A DNA stretch of 64,000 nucleotides. Origin: Fagopyrum homotropicum (Eukaryota > Streptophyta > Magnoliopsida > Caryophyllales > Polygonaceae). The first letter of the stretch is position 1. The number at the start of each line of letters is the position of its first letter. A model generated the notes under the pieces. It did not search any database, was not told the DNA's origin, and was given only the letters and a program-made list of their open reading frames with translations. The stretch lies in the NCBI GenBank assembly GCA_033239125.1, contig BSWB01000005.1:22187447-22251446 (forward strand), written 5' to 3'. Shown in pieces: positions 44,162 through 57,465 of the stretch. Position numbers and translations under genes: made by a program.

Positions 44162-45864
44162 AAATACCCCATACTTGTCCCTTGCTTGTCCCCAAGCAAG
44201 ATCCAAATCTTAGATACACGATATAATGGATTATAAGTCATCAAAAAGATCAATGAAAAACATTTCAAAACATTTTGGTGTTGTACTCCATTCATAGATC
44301 ACCCTAAGAAAATGCTTCATGGCAAATAAAATAAAGATATGATCAAAACATTTTATAAATATAAGAAAGCTTTTCATCTTTGCATAAAATCATAGAATGC
44401 ATAATAAATCATATTTATCGAATTCAATCATGCATAATCCAATTTAAACCACCAAGTCAATCAACATACTTGAGGTCTCAAGGGCTTCCAAAAGAGTTCA
44501 AGAAACGTGTCAGGGTGGGATGTATATAGGGTAATGTGGTGCTAGAATCCGGGAATAGGATCTTACTTCACTTTCTTTGAATCAAAACATCTTCCACCAA
44601 TAAGCTTTGTTTATTTTCACTTTACTTTACTTTTTGGGATGCATGGGCAGAAGTGCACAATAACCGAAGCCTAGGATATCAGCAATCATCAATTTCTCGA
44701 GATGCTTCAAACTCTTGATGCACATACCATGACCCTTTAGGACTATTGATCAATCCGAATTTGGTAAGACACAAACACCTGACTATGTGAATGGTGCCGA
44801 TTTACTCATCATCAAGATCAACGTCCCCAAACCTAATTGTTTCTTTCTAACACTTTAAGCCAAGAATCTCAACTTCACTTCACTTGCTTTTCGTCACTTG
44901 CATCCAAATTCCCGGATAGGTAAAGGGAGGCAAAGGTGTATATGAAGCGCTAAAGCATGATTAAGAAGAAGAAGAAGAAGAGAATGAAATGCCTTAATCA
45001 TCCCAGGAAGAATGTGATAGAACTCATCATGTGGTGTCAACCGTCAAATCCAACATAATTTTGATAAAAATAAAGTATTAAACATGCTAGTATTTCAAAC
45101 AAAGCATTTTGCAACTTAAACATATCATAAAACCTTTTGAACATATAAATATTTCAAAAACCAATATGCAAACAGAATCGTCATCGAGGTCATATCCAGA
45201 AAAGAAGCACAAAATGTTTCGAAAACCTTTCAATTAAAACCTCATCTCGGTCGAGGTGTTCTGACGTCATCCGAGGTGTTCAACCTCGTTTGGCAAAGAA
45301 CTTCTCGGTCGAGCTAAATTTTTTTTTCAAATTGGTTTTTGATGTTTTTCTCAAACAGAAACCTATAGGTATGTATGTAATGAAAGATAAGCACATAGAG
45401 CAGAATAAAAGATAATATCCAACAAGAGTCATACAAACCATAGTAAAGTAGTCATCAAATAGCCAAATACCCCATACTTGGGACACGTGTCCCAATGAGT
45501 CAAATATAAGTCATAAGAAATAAGTACTCACCGGACATAGCTGAACTGTATAAAGAAATTAGAAACAACTCCCAGATAAGACCATCTCGGTTGGCGAAGA
45601 ACATCTCGGTCGAGGCGTTCTGACAACATCCGAGATGTATCTCCGTCAAGCTCCGTTTTCTCAACTTCTCGAACATCAATCCTTCCATGTAGCTCTTGAG
45701 TTGTAATATCTTCTTAGAGAGTACCTGATTCCTGTCTAGGAGGACGCAAAAACACGAAGCAAACTATCTAAACTAAGCTAGAAAAAGGGGAAAGAAAGCA
45801 ATACCTTGGGTTGCCTCCCAAGAAGCGCTTGGTTTAAGGCCGCTAGCTAGACCATACACCATCC
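44162..45864 (-). other. 3' tail of element C
   Basis: Non-coding. On the plus strand CCCCATACTT (the complement of AAGTATGGGG) occurs at 44167-44176 and 45470-45479. The post-pol stem TTGGGTTGCCTCCCAA is at 45806-45821. Palindromic motifs lie at 45243-45310 and 45583-45650. No third ORF. Confidence 0.7.
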
Positions 45865-47172
45865 TTAAACAAGGTATAATGGTGCAATCTCCTCATCCGG
45901 GACTTCCGGTCGGTACTTCTTCAGCCTATGACCATTGACCTTAAAACTTCCGCTAGTTTCGCCCCATATTTTAACTGAACCATAGGGAAAAACAATTTTC
46001 ACAATGTAAGGTCTTGTCCATCTAGATTTCAACTTACCTGGAAAGAGGTAGAGGCGGGAGTTGAAAAGTAGAACAAGATCTCCTTCTTTGAGCTCCTTGG
46101 GAATGATATGCTTGTCATGTCATCTCTTCGTTCTTTCCTTGTAGATCTTGGCATTATCATAGGCGTTTAAGCGCAACTCCTCCAGCTCATTGATGTCTAA
46201 AAGTCTCTTCTCTCCGGCTTCCTTGATGTCGAAATTTAACCACTTGATTTCCCAATATGCCTTGTGCTCTAGCTTAACGGGTAGATGACAAGACTTCCTA
46301 TATACCAAATTATAAGGGGTGGTACCAATGGGAGTCTTGAATGTGGTCCTTTAAGCCCAAAGAGCATCATCTAACTTCATGGATCAATCCTTCCTTGTCC
46401 TTGAAACGGTTTTCTCTAGAATCGCCTTGATTTCCCTATTCGAGATCTCCACCTACCCACTAGTTTGAGCGTGATAAGGGGTTGCTACCTTGTGGTTTAC
46501 CCTATACTTTGATAAAAGTGCCTTGAACTTCTGGTTGATGAAATGTGTCCCTCCATCGCTGATGATGATGCGTGGTGTCCCAAAACGTGGAAAGATAGTT
46601 CGATTGAAGAACTGCACAACCACCATGACATCATTAGTGGGAGAGACAATGACTTCCACCCATATAGAAACGTAATCAACAGTTAAGAGGATGTAGAGGT
46701 TCCTTGCGGATGATGGGAAATGTCCCATGAAATCAACTCCCCATACATCAAAGATCTCAACCTCCTGAATATTGTTGAGTAGCATCTCGTTTCTTCTAGA
46801 TACATTCTCTATTCTTTGGCATGCATCACAAGAAATAACAAATGCTTGCACATCCTTAAATAATGTAGGCCAAAAGAAACCAGAACGTAATACCTTAGAG
46901 CATGTTTTGTGAGCGCTAGCATGCCCTCCACAAGGGAGCGAGTGGCAATGCCGTATGACACTAGCAGCTTCATCTTCCGGAATGCATCGCCGAAGCATCC
47001 TATCTGGATCTCTTTTGAACAGTAGAGGCTCATTCCAGTAGTAATGGAGTACATCCTTGAAGAACTTCTTCCGTTGAGCGTACATCAATCCGGGCGGTAT
47101 TTCTTAACAAACAAGGTAATTGACAATATCAGCATACCAAGACTCTTTACCATCAGAAACTTGGCGAAGCCA
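45865..47172 (-). pseudogene. Integrase, element C
   Basis: Minus strand: WYADIVNYLVC, YAQRKKFFKDVLHYYWNEP, the zinc module GGHASAHKT...CDACQR, then the DDE core with VDFMGHFP, IISDGGTHF and VEISNREI. TAG lies just before that Glu region (Q-to-stop, near 46454), with further stops near 46385 and 46350. The C-terminal part reads GDLVLLFNSR and NGHRLKKY to a TAA at 45865. The equivalent of the A and E TAG codon is Trp here. Confidence 0.85.
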
Positions 47173-49928
47173 CTACTCCACCAACTGTAAGTGATCCTCA
47201 AAGAATGAATTAGAAAGTTTATCGTCCTCAGTTGACAACATCTCGCTTTCTATCTCGGTCGGGGCTCGAGGTGGGTGACCGAGATGTTCTTCAGATAAGA
47301 ACACCTCGCTTGCTCCAAAAATTGCCTCGGTCGAGGTACTGGAACTGGAACCGAAACCTAACGTGCTTTTCTTCTCCTGAATCAGTTTATCAAATCTAGC
47401 TCTTGGATATGCTTCCAATGTTTCCAAGCTTCGCACATCTGCATCACAAAAGACATCTATACCTTTCTCGATTAAACTAAAACTTAGAACTTTTTCAAGA
47501 GGATTTTTAATAAGGATAGAGCTCATCAATTCTCGCGAATCTTCTTCATCATAGATGTTGAAGATGTCATCTTCCAGCGGCTCTTCCTTCATTATAGCTA
47601 GCAATGCAAACTCAACATGATCTCCACCAATGTTGAACTTCAACTTGGCGTTCTTACAATCAACGTTGCAACCCGAAGTTGCTAGAAATGGTCTCCCGAG
47701 AATGATAGGGATGGGATAATCTTTGGGAATGTCAAGCACAACAAATTCTATAGGTATGTAGAAGTTACCTAACTTGATGGGAACGTCCTCCAAAATACCA
47801 ACGGGATGGGTAATGGAGCGATCCTCCATGTATAACGTCATCTTCACCGGCTTGGGCTCTCCAAGTCCGACTTTCTCACATAGCTCCAGCGGAATGATGC
47901 TCACGATGGCTCCTAGATCACATAATGCGTCATAAGTTGCATCCCCAACTTGGATGGAATGCAAAACGAACCGGGATCTCTCAATTTTGGTGGCATCTTC
48001 TCCTTTATGATTTGAACGAGCTCCGAAAATCTAGATGTCATCCTTACTTCACCAAAATCCTCCAGCTTCCTCTTCCTTGATATGATCTCTTTCAAAAACT
48101 TCCCATAGGCTGGCATCCCTAGAATGACATCAATGAAAGGGATGATAATATGTAGCTTATTCATAAGGTCAAGAAACTTACCAAAGTGCTTGTCTAGATG
48201 TGCCCGCGCCCTTGACTGAGGGAACGGGAGTGGTGGTTTATAAGCAGGAGGTGGAACATAAACTTCAGATTTTTCTTTCTCTTTTTGGGGCTCCATCTCG
48301 GTTGGCACCTCGACCGAGGTGTTCCTCGTCTAACCTTGGTCCGAGGTGTTCCTCATCTAGTCGGGGCTCGACCGAGGTACTAAATCTGCAGTCTTCAATC
48401 CACTACGTGTTGTAATAGCCATGATTTGTCCTTTTGGGTTGTTCTTTGTCCTTGCTGGAAGCTTTCCAGCATATCTTGGCGCTTCATTCGCCTTGTTGAA
48501 TTGTTATTCTAAGGCTTTTTGTTCATTCGAAAATGAATTCATGGACGTCTCCAAAGCGTTGAGCTTGATCAATATTGATTCCAACACAACATCCGACTTC
48601 TTCGGTGGCTGGGATGAACTTGATGCAGGCTCCTGGCTTCTCAAAGGAGTAGAAAAGAAGAGGGGGCGTTAAGAGCATTTTCAGCATGATAATAAGGGTT
48701 ACCGGAATTTTGTTGATTTGATCTCCAATTGTTGTTGTTGGAGTTTCTGTTGTTGTTATTGTTGTTCCGTGGACCTTGATAGTTGCTTCTTCCTTGGTAT
48801 CCACCATCTTGCTCCTTCTTCGTTTGACCTACTAAAAGCTCCTTTAATGCTTTCACTTCATTGCTAAGCAAGGTGAGTTGAACTCCATTTGATGATGTGT
48901 CTTGAAAGCTACCTCTCCTTGCTCCATCTTCAACTCTTTGATGGGAGTACTTCTCCATGTGAAAAGCTTGCTTTTCAATGAAATCTCAAGCTTCACTATC
49001 GACATATCCATGAAAGTGCTGGCAGAAAGTAATTGGAGCTTGAATTGAGTATCTCTATTCAAACCCTTGAAGTATATTCCAACAACTCGATCTTTGGAAT
49101 CCCATGATGTGGGCAATCCAACAAAAGGTCCTTGAACCTCTCACATGATTTGGACAAACTTTCTTTGTCCTTTATAATATAAGCCTTGTTCTTGCCCCTC
49201 AATTCAACGGTCTTAGAAGGGGAAAGAACTTAGTAAGAAACTCCGTGGTCATCTCTTCCCAAGTGTTGATTTTTTTCATCCGGATGAGATTGATACCAAG
49301 CAAGCGCCTTGTCTTTCAAGGAGAAGTAGAGAGGCCTCAACTTGTAGTTGTTATTCTCCACTCTTGATGGTCTCAAAGTCTCCATCAGAATCTCATAATT
49401 TTGCAAGTGCTGATGTGGAGACTCTCTCTCCAAACCTCCAAATTGACATTGTAGAATCATGGTTAGAACTTGAGGTCTAAGTTCATAATCATGCTCAGTT
49501 GGATCTCCTAGGTTGACTCTTGGATGCCTGACTTGCTGATTGGGGTCCATCCTCTGTCATAGGGTTCTTTGAACTCCAGCAAAAAGAACATCTCGGAGTG
49601 GCATCCGAGGTGGTGGGTGTATCTCGGCCGGGGCAACTAGGACTGAGTCTTGCCTCGGTCGAGCATCTAGGATCGGTCGAGGTAGAAACTGAGCTCTTAT
49701 AGCGGCCATATTAGCTTCAATTCCTTCAGTTCTTGCGCGAGTCTCGTCTCTCTCTCGCTGGAGTTCTTCTTTACTGAGGCGTAGTTGTTCCAATGCCTCC
49801 TTCAATTCGGCTTCAAGATCGCGATTGTCTTGATCGGCCATCTTAGCTTCTTTCAATCTTCTCTTATAGGTCTTTTCTGGTTCGGGATCGTAAGGAACGA
49901 TTTCCTTTCAATCACGAGTTCTTCTCAT
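47173..49928 (-). pseudogene. Gag-protease, element C, joined to integrase by deletion
   Basis: Starts MRRTRD then TGA. The gag N-terminus is at 49856-49557 (coiled-coil-like EELQRERDE), the Gag core at 49550-49230 and 49116-48853, and an Asn-rich region at 48958-48700 without a zinc knuckle. The protease (47964 downward) has active site DLGAIVS and GRPFLATSG. After the protease spacer the frame passes to a region that in E follows RNase H (DSFPDEQLQ-like), so about 1.7 kb of RT/RNase H is missing; the junction is near 47220. Palindromic motifs lie at 49590-49685, 48296-48380 and 47245-47340. Confidence 0.85.
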
Positions 49929-50032
49929 AAACCTAAGGAAAGATCTTGCGAAATCACTCAAGTAAAGTGATCAAAAGCAACAAGGGCAATAACCCCGATA
50001 GACAACCGAAACCGAACTTGGTCTTGACCAAG

Positions 50033-50050
50033 TCCCCGGCAACGGCGCCA
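50033..50050 (-). other. Primer binding site, tRNA-Asp, element C
   Basis: The plus strand shows TCCCCGGCAACGGCGCCA, the exact complement of the site in A and E, next to the 5' LTR of C. Confidence 0.9.
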
Positions 50051-50056
50051 AAAACT

Positions 50057-51892
50057 TGTTCGCTCCAAAAGGTGTGTGCCAACTTTAATATTTATACCAA
50101 GAATAATTGCAAATAGCGAACCCGTAGTGTACGGATCGATTGTAATAAAAGCAAGAATTCTAGGGTCGAACACAGGGACTATGGTGAAACAAAGATCGGT
50201 AATTCAGGTTGTCAATAAACTACAAACAACAAATCAAAGCTATCAAAAATGATATAAAAGTCAAATAAAGGGAATGCGGATTCTAGGGATTAAAGCATCC
50301 AGTTGTGGTTCCGACTCAAGATCTCAAAAGATAGCGTGGACAAAGCTGAGGTTTGCAAAGGGAAGGTGTTTCTAAGGTGGGAATAGATCACCGGGTAAGT
50401 CTCACTACTCACTATCGAAAACCAAAGATCCTCTCACCGGGTAAGTCTCAAGGTACTAAGGAAAGGAACTATAATCTCAAACCAACACACCACCCAAGGG
50501 GATAGAATCAACCTTTACCGGGTAAGTCTCAAGTTAACTCTCAAAGATGGGATGAAGGCACACTCAAACCCCAATAAAGGATAAACCTTTATTACCTACA
50601 CTCATGATCTTGGGTATAGAAACAAAGGAATCACCGGGTAAGTCTCATCCTAGGCTTGCGTTGAACCAGGATAGGTATAACAAGCATAGGATTGGGCAAA
50701 CAAAAACCTCAACTCAAATAAGGATCAGGAAAGGGCTCACCTCGTTCAGTTATACCCCATCCCGGCCGAGATGTTCTATGACTGACCGAGGTGTTCGTCG
50801 GTTAAGGTAAAGGCACGAGCTTTCAAGGTCAACTGGGATAAAGGATCATTCTATCATCGTCTTTCCTACAACTTTCAGCCAATCACCCTAGAATCGCATA
50901 AAGAACTTAGCCAACAATCATCATGATAACAATAATCAAATATATGAGAAAGAAATCAATATTCAAACAAGAAAACCTTAACACAAAGGTCTCAATAACT
51001 GAATCAAATAAACAAACAAGCAATCAGCGTTCCCCAATCGCAAATCAGAAAAGACAACAAAACCAAACCAACTAAGAAAATCTTACAAACTTCCTTCAAA
51101 GCCAACTTCAACTAGATTCCTTCCTTCCTTGATCTTCAACCTTCAAATCTTCCTTCAAAACTTCCTTCAACCCTGGAGAACTATGCTCCTCTAATCCGGA
51201 ATTTCCGAGATGATCCGAAGATGGCTGAATTCTAGAAAATCAACCTCTATATATAGGAGAATTATCTTTCAAAGATAAAATATCTTAAAAAGATAATTTT
51301 CTTCTTTAAAATATCTTGCAATCTTTCTTGCTTCCAAAATATATCAGCCAACAAGATATGCTTCCTTCCAGAAATCCATCCTAAAATATGGAAAATTCAC
51401 TTTCCAAAAATAGGAGATCTCAGCCAAAAAAAAAGATCTAGACTCCCGTCATCACTTCGCCTCGGTCCTGTCGATCCTGAAGATCACCTCGGTCGAGGTG
51501 GCACTATAGAACACCTCGGTCTAGGTGATCCTGAAGAACACCTCGGTCTAGGTGACATTGTAGCCGACCTAGGTGAATCTCATCTGAGTGTAAATCTCTC
51601 TAATCTCGTCCAAAATCAATCTTCATCTCATTTCCATGGTTCCTGAGCCTTTCTTGTAGCTCCTCAATGCTCCATAATGTAGCTCCAATGACTCCTTAGC
51701 TCCTTTAGATCCATTTCGTTCCAAAACGCGCCATTTTCCCTACAATCACAACGAAACTAGGTGTAGACCTCGATTCTCGCAAAGGTAGACAAAACAACAT
51801 AATAATTAAAGAATATACATCCATACATGCAGATTTATGAAGATAAAACATCTAAACATATCCCAAAATATAGACTATAGTACATGCTATCA
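50057..51892 (-). repeat. 5' LTR of element C
   Basis: 1836 bp on the minus strand, matching 42272-44161. A palindrome cluster at 51479-51565 lies about 220 bp upstream of a TATATATAG box (near 51247). A second cluster is at 50760-50805. Confidence 0.93.
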
Positions 51893-51897
51893 AAGAC

Positions 51898-53975
51898 CTT
51901 GAGGAAGACATCTAAAACATCTATGATGAGGAGGAATCATGAGAATTGACCAACTGTATCCTTGTTAAAGATCCTCTTGAAAGAGTTCTATGTTTTAGTA
52001 TGATAGAGAAAGGTGTAGATGTTTCCTATGATACAAATATACAAAGATTGGAAACTTTGGAGGAAGATCCAAAAGCTGTATTTGAAAAGTTTGAAGAGGA
52101 GATAACGAATTGTCTCGACATCAGGCAAATCACCTCGACCGATGTGACTTTTGGAGTGACCGAGGTGAAAGCAACATGGAGTCACCTCGGATCGGGTCTT
52201 GGTCGGGATACATCTGAAGCAAATGAAATCATCAATTTTTCGACTTCAAGTAATGCAAGCAGTAGCCTTAACCCTTCCAAAGCTTCACAAGATGATACTA
52301 ATGGAACATAACCACCACCTAAGATACATCCTATATTAGAGCTTCAACCTCTTCCACAACACTTGAGGTACGCATTTTTTGGACCAAACTCAACTTATCC
52401 GGTCATTGTTAGTGCTAGTCTCACTGAGATTGAGTTATCCAAACTGATGCTTGAATTGAGAAAACATAGGAAAACTATTGGATATACTATTGATGATTTG
52501 GTTGGAATTAAACCATCCTTTTGTATGCATAAAATATTAATGGAGGACAATCATAAGCCTTCACGGGAACCTCAAAGACGGTTAAATCCGATCATGAAAG
52601 AGGTTGTGAAGAAAGAAGTGCTTAAGTTAATTGATGCAGGAATTATCTTTCCTATATCGGATAGCAAGTGGGTGAGCCCGGTGCATGTGGTGCCAAAGAA
52701 AGGAGGGATGAACGTTGTAACCAACAAGAACAACGAGTTGATCCCAAAAAGGACCGTGACCGGCTGAAGGATGTGCATTGACTATCAAAAGTTAAATGTG
52801 GCGACAAGGAAGGATCACTTCCCTCTCCCATTCATAGATCAAATGCTTGAAAGGATTGCACAAGACTCCCATTTTTGCTATTTGGATGGTTATAGTGAGT
52901 TCTTTCAGATTCCTATCCACCCGGATGATCAAGAGAAGACCACCTTCACATGTACATGGGGTACATTTGCGTACCGAAGAATGCCATTTGGATTGTGTAA
53001 TGCTCCAGCTACTTTCCAACGTTGTATGATGGCTATTTTCTCCGAGTATATCAAAGAGATCATGGAGGTATTCATGGATGACTTTTCTGTTTATGGTTCT
53101 TCCTTCAATAATTGTTCAGCCAACCTTTCGCTTATGTTACAACGTTATGAAGATTCTAACCTCGTTCTAAATTGGAAAATTTTCCATTTCATGGTTAGTG
53201 AGGGAATTGTGTTAGGACATCTCGTTTGAAACCGAGGTATAGAGGTCAATCGAGCTAAGATCAAGACTATAGAGAAACTTCCACCACCTTGTTTTGTTAA
53301 AGGTGTGCGGAGTTTTCTAGGATATGCAGGTTTCTACAAGAGGTTCATCAAAGATTTTTCTAAGATCTCTAAACCACTAACCAATTTGTTGAATAAAGAT
53401 GCAGTGTTTGAGTTTTCGCAGGAATGTCTAGATGCTTTCCACAGGTTGAAGGAAGCTTTGATATCCGCTCCCATCATTCAACCCCCTGATTGGGATTTGC
53501 CTCTTGAGGTCATGTGTGATGCAAGTGACGTGGCGGTAGGAGCAATTCTTAGACATAAGAAAGATGGGAAAACTTACACCATCTATTACGCTAGCAAGAC
53601 GCTAGATGAAGCTCAACTGAATCAGCCACCACCGAAAAAGAGCTCTTGGCGGTCGTTTATGCTTTTAAGAAATTTCGTTCTTATCTAGTAGGAGTGAAAG
53701 TTATTGTCTACACCGACCACACAACCATTCGATACTTGCAAACTAAGAAGGATACAAAGGCGCGTCTTATCCGCTGGATCCTCCTACTTCAAGAGTTTGA
53801 CTTGGAGATTCGCGATAAGAAGGGATCCGAGAATTTTGTAGCGGATCACCTCAGCCGGCTACCCCCCATTTCTTTAGAGGGAGATGACACACCCATCGAC
53901 GACTCATTTCCTGATGAGCAATTGCAATGGATGGAGCATTGGCTTCACCAGATTTCTGAAGGTAACGAACCATGA
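51898..53975 (+). pseudogene. RT-RNase H, element E (downstream of element C)
   Basis: Resumes the E coding region. The protease spacer (51946-52311) contains CACCTCGACCGATGTG and related motifs. RT follows at 52363-53229: DAGIIFPISDSKW, a TGA at 52765-52767 in place of Trp, PLPFIDQMLERI, and catalytic FMDD at 53071-53082. A TGA at about 53227 precedes the connection segment and RNase H (53305-53975), with a frame change near 53630. The motif order equals that of A and B. Confidence 0.85.
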
Positions 53976-55247
53976 TATGCTGATATTGTCAATTATCTTG
54001 TTTGTCAGGAAATACCTCCCAGACTATCATACGCACAAAGGAAGAAATTCTTTAAAGATGTGCGCCACTACTTTTAGAATGAACCTTTACTCTTCAAGAG
54101 AGGTCCAGATGGGATGCTACAAAGATGTATCCCGGAAGATGAGACGGAGAGCGTTATGAGACATTGTCATTCATTACCATGTGGAGGACATGCTAGCAGT
54201 TACAAAACCTGCGCTAAGGTATTACATTCCGGTTCCTTTTGGCCTTCATTATTTAAGGATGTACAAACGTTTGTTGCTTATTGTGATGCATGTCAAATAA
54301 CAGAAAATCTGTCTAGACGGAACGAGATGCCACTCAACAACATTCAGGAAGTCGAGATCTTCGATGTTTGGGAGTCGACTTTGTGGGACCATTCCCATCT
54401 TTTGGAGGAAACCTATACATTCTGCTAGCAATTGACTACGTGTCGAGATGGGTAGAAGCCATGGCTTCCCCACCAATGACGCCAAAGTATTTGTGAAGTT
54501 ATTCAACCGGACCATATTCCCACGCTTTGGGACACCTCGAATAATCATAAGTGATAGAGGAACACACTTCACAGCCCGGAAGTTCGAGGCACTTCTATCG
54601 AAGTATGGGGTAACCCACAAGGTAGCAACTCTATATCATCCTCAAACTAGTACATAGGTTGAAATTTCAAATATAGAGATCAAAGGAATTCTAGAGAAGA
54701 CCGTCTCTAGGATAAGGAAAGATTGGTCCATGAAGCTAGACGATGCTCTATGGGCATATAGGACAACTTTCAAGACTCCCATTGGAACCACGCCTTACAA
54801 CTTGGTTTATGGGAAATCTTGTCACCTTCCGGTGGAGCTAGAACATAAGGCATATTGGGCAATAAAATGGTTGAGTTTTGATATCAAAGAAGCTGGAGAG
54901 AAGAGGCTCTTGGACATCGACAAGTTGGTAGAACTACACTTGAATGCTTACGAGAATGCTAAGATCTACAAGGAGAGTGAACGAAGAAGTGGCATGGCAA
55001 GCATATTATTCCAAAAGAGTTCAAAGAAAGAGATCTCGTTCTTCTCTTCAATTCCCGACTCCGCCTCTTTCCCGGTAAGTTGAAATCTAGATGGGCTGGA
55101 CCTTATACTGTGAAACACGTTTTTCCTCATGGTGCAGTTGAAGTATGGGGTGAACGTAGGGGAAACTTAAAAGTGAACGGTCATCGGCTAAAGAAGTATA
55201 CACCGGTTTTTCCGGTTGAGGAGATTGCACCGCTGCATCTCATATGA
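53976..55247 (+). pseudogene. Integrase, element E
   Basis: YAQRKKFFKDVRHYF, then TAG at 54075-54077, the same codon as the TAG in element A. The zinc module GGHASSYKT...CDACQ follows. There is a frame break in the first catalytic Asp region (near 54375), IISDRGTHF with Arg at a usual Gly, and TAG near 54655 replacing Gln before VEIS. The C-terminal segment is frame-shifted near 54985 and ends at TGA 55245-55247. Confidence 0.82.
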
Positions 55248-56050
55248 TCGAGGAATGGTATGGTCCATCTAGCAACCTTAAAACAAGCGCTTCTTGGGAG
55301 GCAGCCCAATGTATTACTTTCTTTCTTGCTTTCTAGATTAGATTAGAGTAGTTTGCGTGTTTTGTGTCCATGATAACAGGAACTAGATACTACTCAAAGG
55401 AAAACAACAAAGGGAAAGCAAATAGGCAATGCTATAGTTCGAGAAATTGGAAAGAAACGAAAGCTGGAAGCCATCTCAGGAGAAAGAAGTTCATCTCGAC
55501 CAAGATACAATCTAGGCCAACCGAGATGAGAGTAACAGGGAGTTACCTCGGTTGAGCACCTCGGATGCTGACATCCATCTCGACCGAGATACAATTAAAT
55601 TCTCCGATGGGTATAAAAGGAGAAGAACACTCTCTCTCATCATTTTTCCCTCTCTCCCGACACCGTCTCGACCGAAACGAGCCCTAATCTCTAAAATCCC
55701 CATTTCTTGCTCGTTTCCAACGATTTTTTACTCGGAATCTACAAGGAAGACACGATAAAGACTTCTCCAGCATCGATCGAGACTTTAATCCACTACAATT
55801 TGTAGAAAATCGGGTAATCTCGTTAGAAAACCTCTCTTTCTTGATTTCGGTTGATTTTGTCTAATATTTGGAGATTTCTGCTTGTTGTTGTGTTGGAAAT
55901 AACTGGAGAACCTCCAGGAAGCAATTAGTAGTGATTTTGGGGGTAGAAACTTACAGATTTGGGAGTTCAATCGAAACCAGTTCCATCTCGGTCAAGCCCA
56001 AACATCTCGACCGACGTGAATTCAAGAAAAGTCCGAGGTACCTAGCTGAA
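55248..56050 (+). other. Post-pol region of element E with palindrome clusters
   Basis: Stem TTGGGAGGCAGCCCAA at 55294-55309. CATCTCGACC/GGTTGAG-type motifs lie at 55492-55590, 55664-55680 and 55984-56024. No ORF is supportable. Confidence 0.6.
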
Positions 56051-57465
56051 ATGGAAGGTTTACATCGATCCAATCGACAGATTGTGCTTCGTGATTGTGT
56101 TGAGTCCGGACAACCTTCACCTCCACCTCCTCCACCCCCAAAACTACCAACTATCCTCCCTAACCTCAAAGAAAAATATGACCGCATTTGCTCCCGCCCT
56201 GTCATCGCACCTTGTTATATCGACATCGATGATTTTGCTTGCTTGCACCTTGTCGATGACCTGGAGAGGATGATCACAACTACAGGGCTTGAAACCTTTG
56301 TCTTGATCCGAACCCCGGCATATGTAGAGCCGACTTATGAGTTCCTAAGATCCATCATCTATGTGCCAGAAGAGGACTATTATGTCAAATCCGCTTAATG
56401 AACAAAACCTACAAGTACAGTACAAATACCTTTGGAGCAATCTTTGGCTTCTACAATGCCACAACTAAAGATTTCCCCTCTTGTAACTATGCTAGGGCGT
56501 TTTGTGCCCGTATTGTTCACACTTCGACTAGCTTCGATAATTGGCAACCAGGAGATTCAAAGGAAAAGTGCATATTTCATGTAGTCTTTAAGATTGCACA
56601 CCGGATCCTCAGTGAGATGTTACTAGCCCGCACCGAGACACCACTGAAAATCCGGTAAGGTGAGTTATTTACACTTTGGTGCATGACTACAGGTGAGATC
56701 CCAGATTTTACCATCATGCTAGATGAGGATCTGCCCAAGATCAGGAGCAAGAAAAAGGGGGATATTTGTGTAGTGGGATTGGTGAAGCACATTGCCAATG
56801 CCATCGGCCTCGATCTTTCTGCTTGCACTTTGGTCGGTGAGGTCAAACCGTTAGGGTTACAGGAGTTCATCACTTGCCGTATCTTGGTTCCTCGAAGGCA
56901 TGGTCCACCATATGTGCCCATGCCTTGGGAGACCAAAGCTCCTAGAGGCATCATGTGGACTTCCCAATTTACGGTTTCTGACCCGCGCAAGTGGCACGAT
57001 ATATGGGATCCTCTCGTCAAGGAGGCGGAGGGACTTGTTGAGATAGGGAAAAATGATGAGGATGATGAGGGAGGCAATCCTATGGACAACGGGACAAATA
57101 CTGCTGATCCGAGTGCCCCGGTGATTGAGCTCATGGATGATGCAGCGATTGATGATGATCAGCCGCGACAAATGCCACCGTAGCAACAGGCATGCCATCA
57201 GCGCCGCCACCGCCATGATCCCGAGGCCCACAGGAGGATTGACAACCTTACTCGTTAGATGGAGGAGTCTTTCAGTGATCTGCGCAGTGATTTGGATATA
57301 CGTCTTGATGCTCAGACTAGAGAGATTGGCGCTTTGAGGCGAGAGATGCAAGAGAGCCACCATTATCAGTGTCGGATGATGGAGATGTAGTTCCAACATC
57401 TGATGGGCCATCCATTCGACCCTTCCTTGTACCCGTTCCACCCACCTCCTCCTCCGGATGCATGA
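56051..57465 (+). pseudogene. Third ORF after pol (env-position ORF), element E
   Basis: Starts MEGLHRSNRQIVL. Open to a stop at 56398, then continues in another frame with stops near 56656 and 57181 to TGA 57463-57465. It encodes a Pro run, a YDRICSRPVIAPCYID motif, DLERMITTTGLETF, AYVEPTYEF, then KGDICVVGLVKHIA, PLGLQEFITCRILVPR, an acidic stretch, and a helical C-terminus (RREMQESHH) followed by PPPPPDA. It is colinear with the B copy. No signal peptide or membrane helix is seen. It may belong to the plant-transposon protein families found in Athila elements; the role is unknown. Confidence 0.7.

Larger units (their letters stand above)
42272..51892 (-). mobile_element. Element C: Athila-type retrotransposon lacking RT/RNase H
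   Basis: A 9.6-kb element in reverse orientation, inserted at the protease/RT boundary of E, with duplication AAGAC at 42267-42271 and 51893-51897. Joining the E flanks restores a colinear coding stretch. Minus-strand order: 5' LTR, primer site, gag, protease, integrase, 3' tail, 3' LTR. RT and RNase H are absent and there is no third ORF. LTRs differ by about 6% in the part compared plus a 54-bp tandem-repeat length change. Confidence 0.93.
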
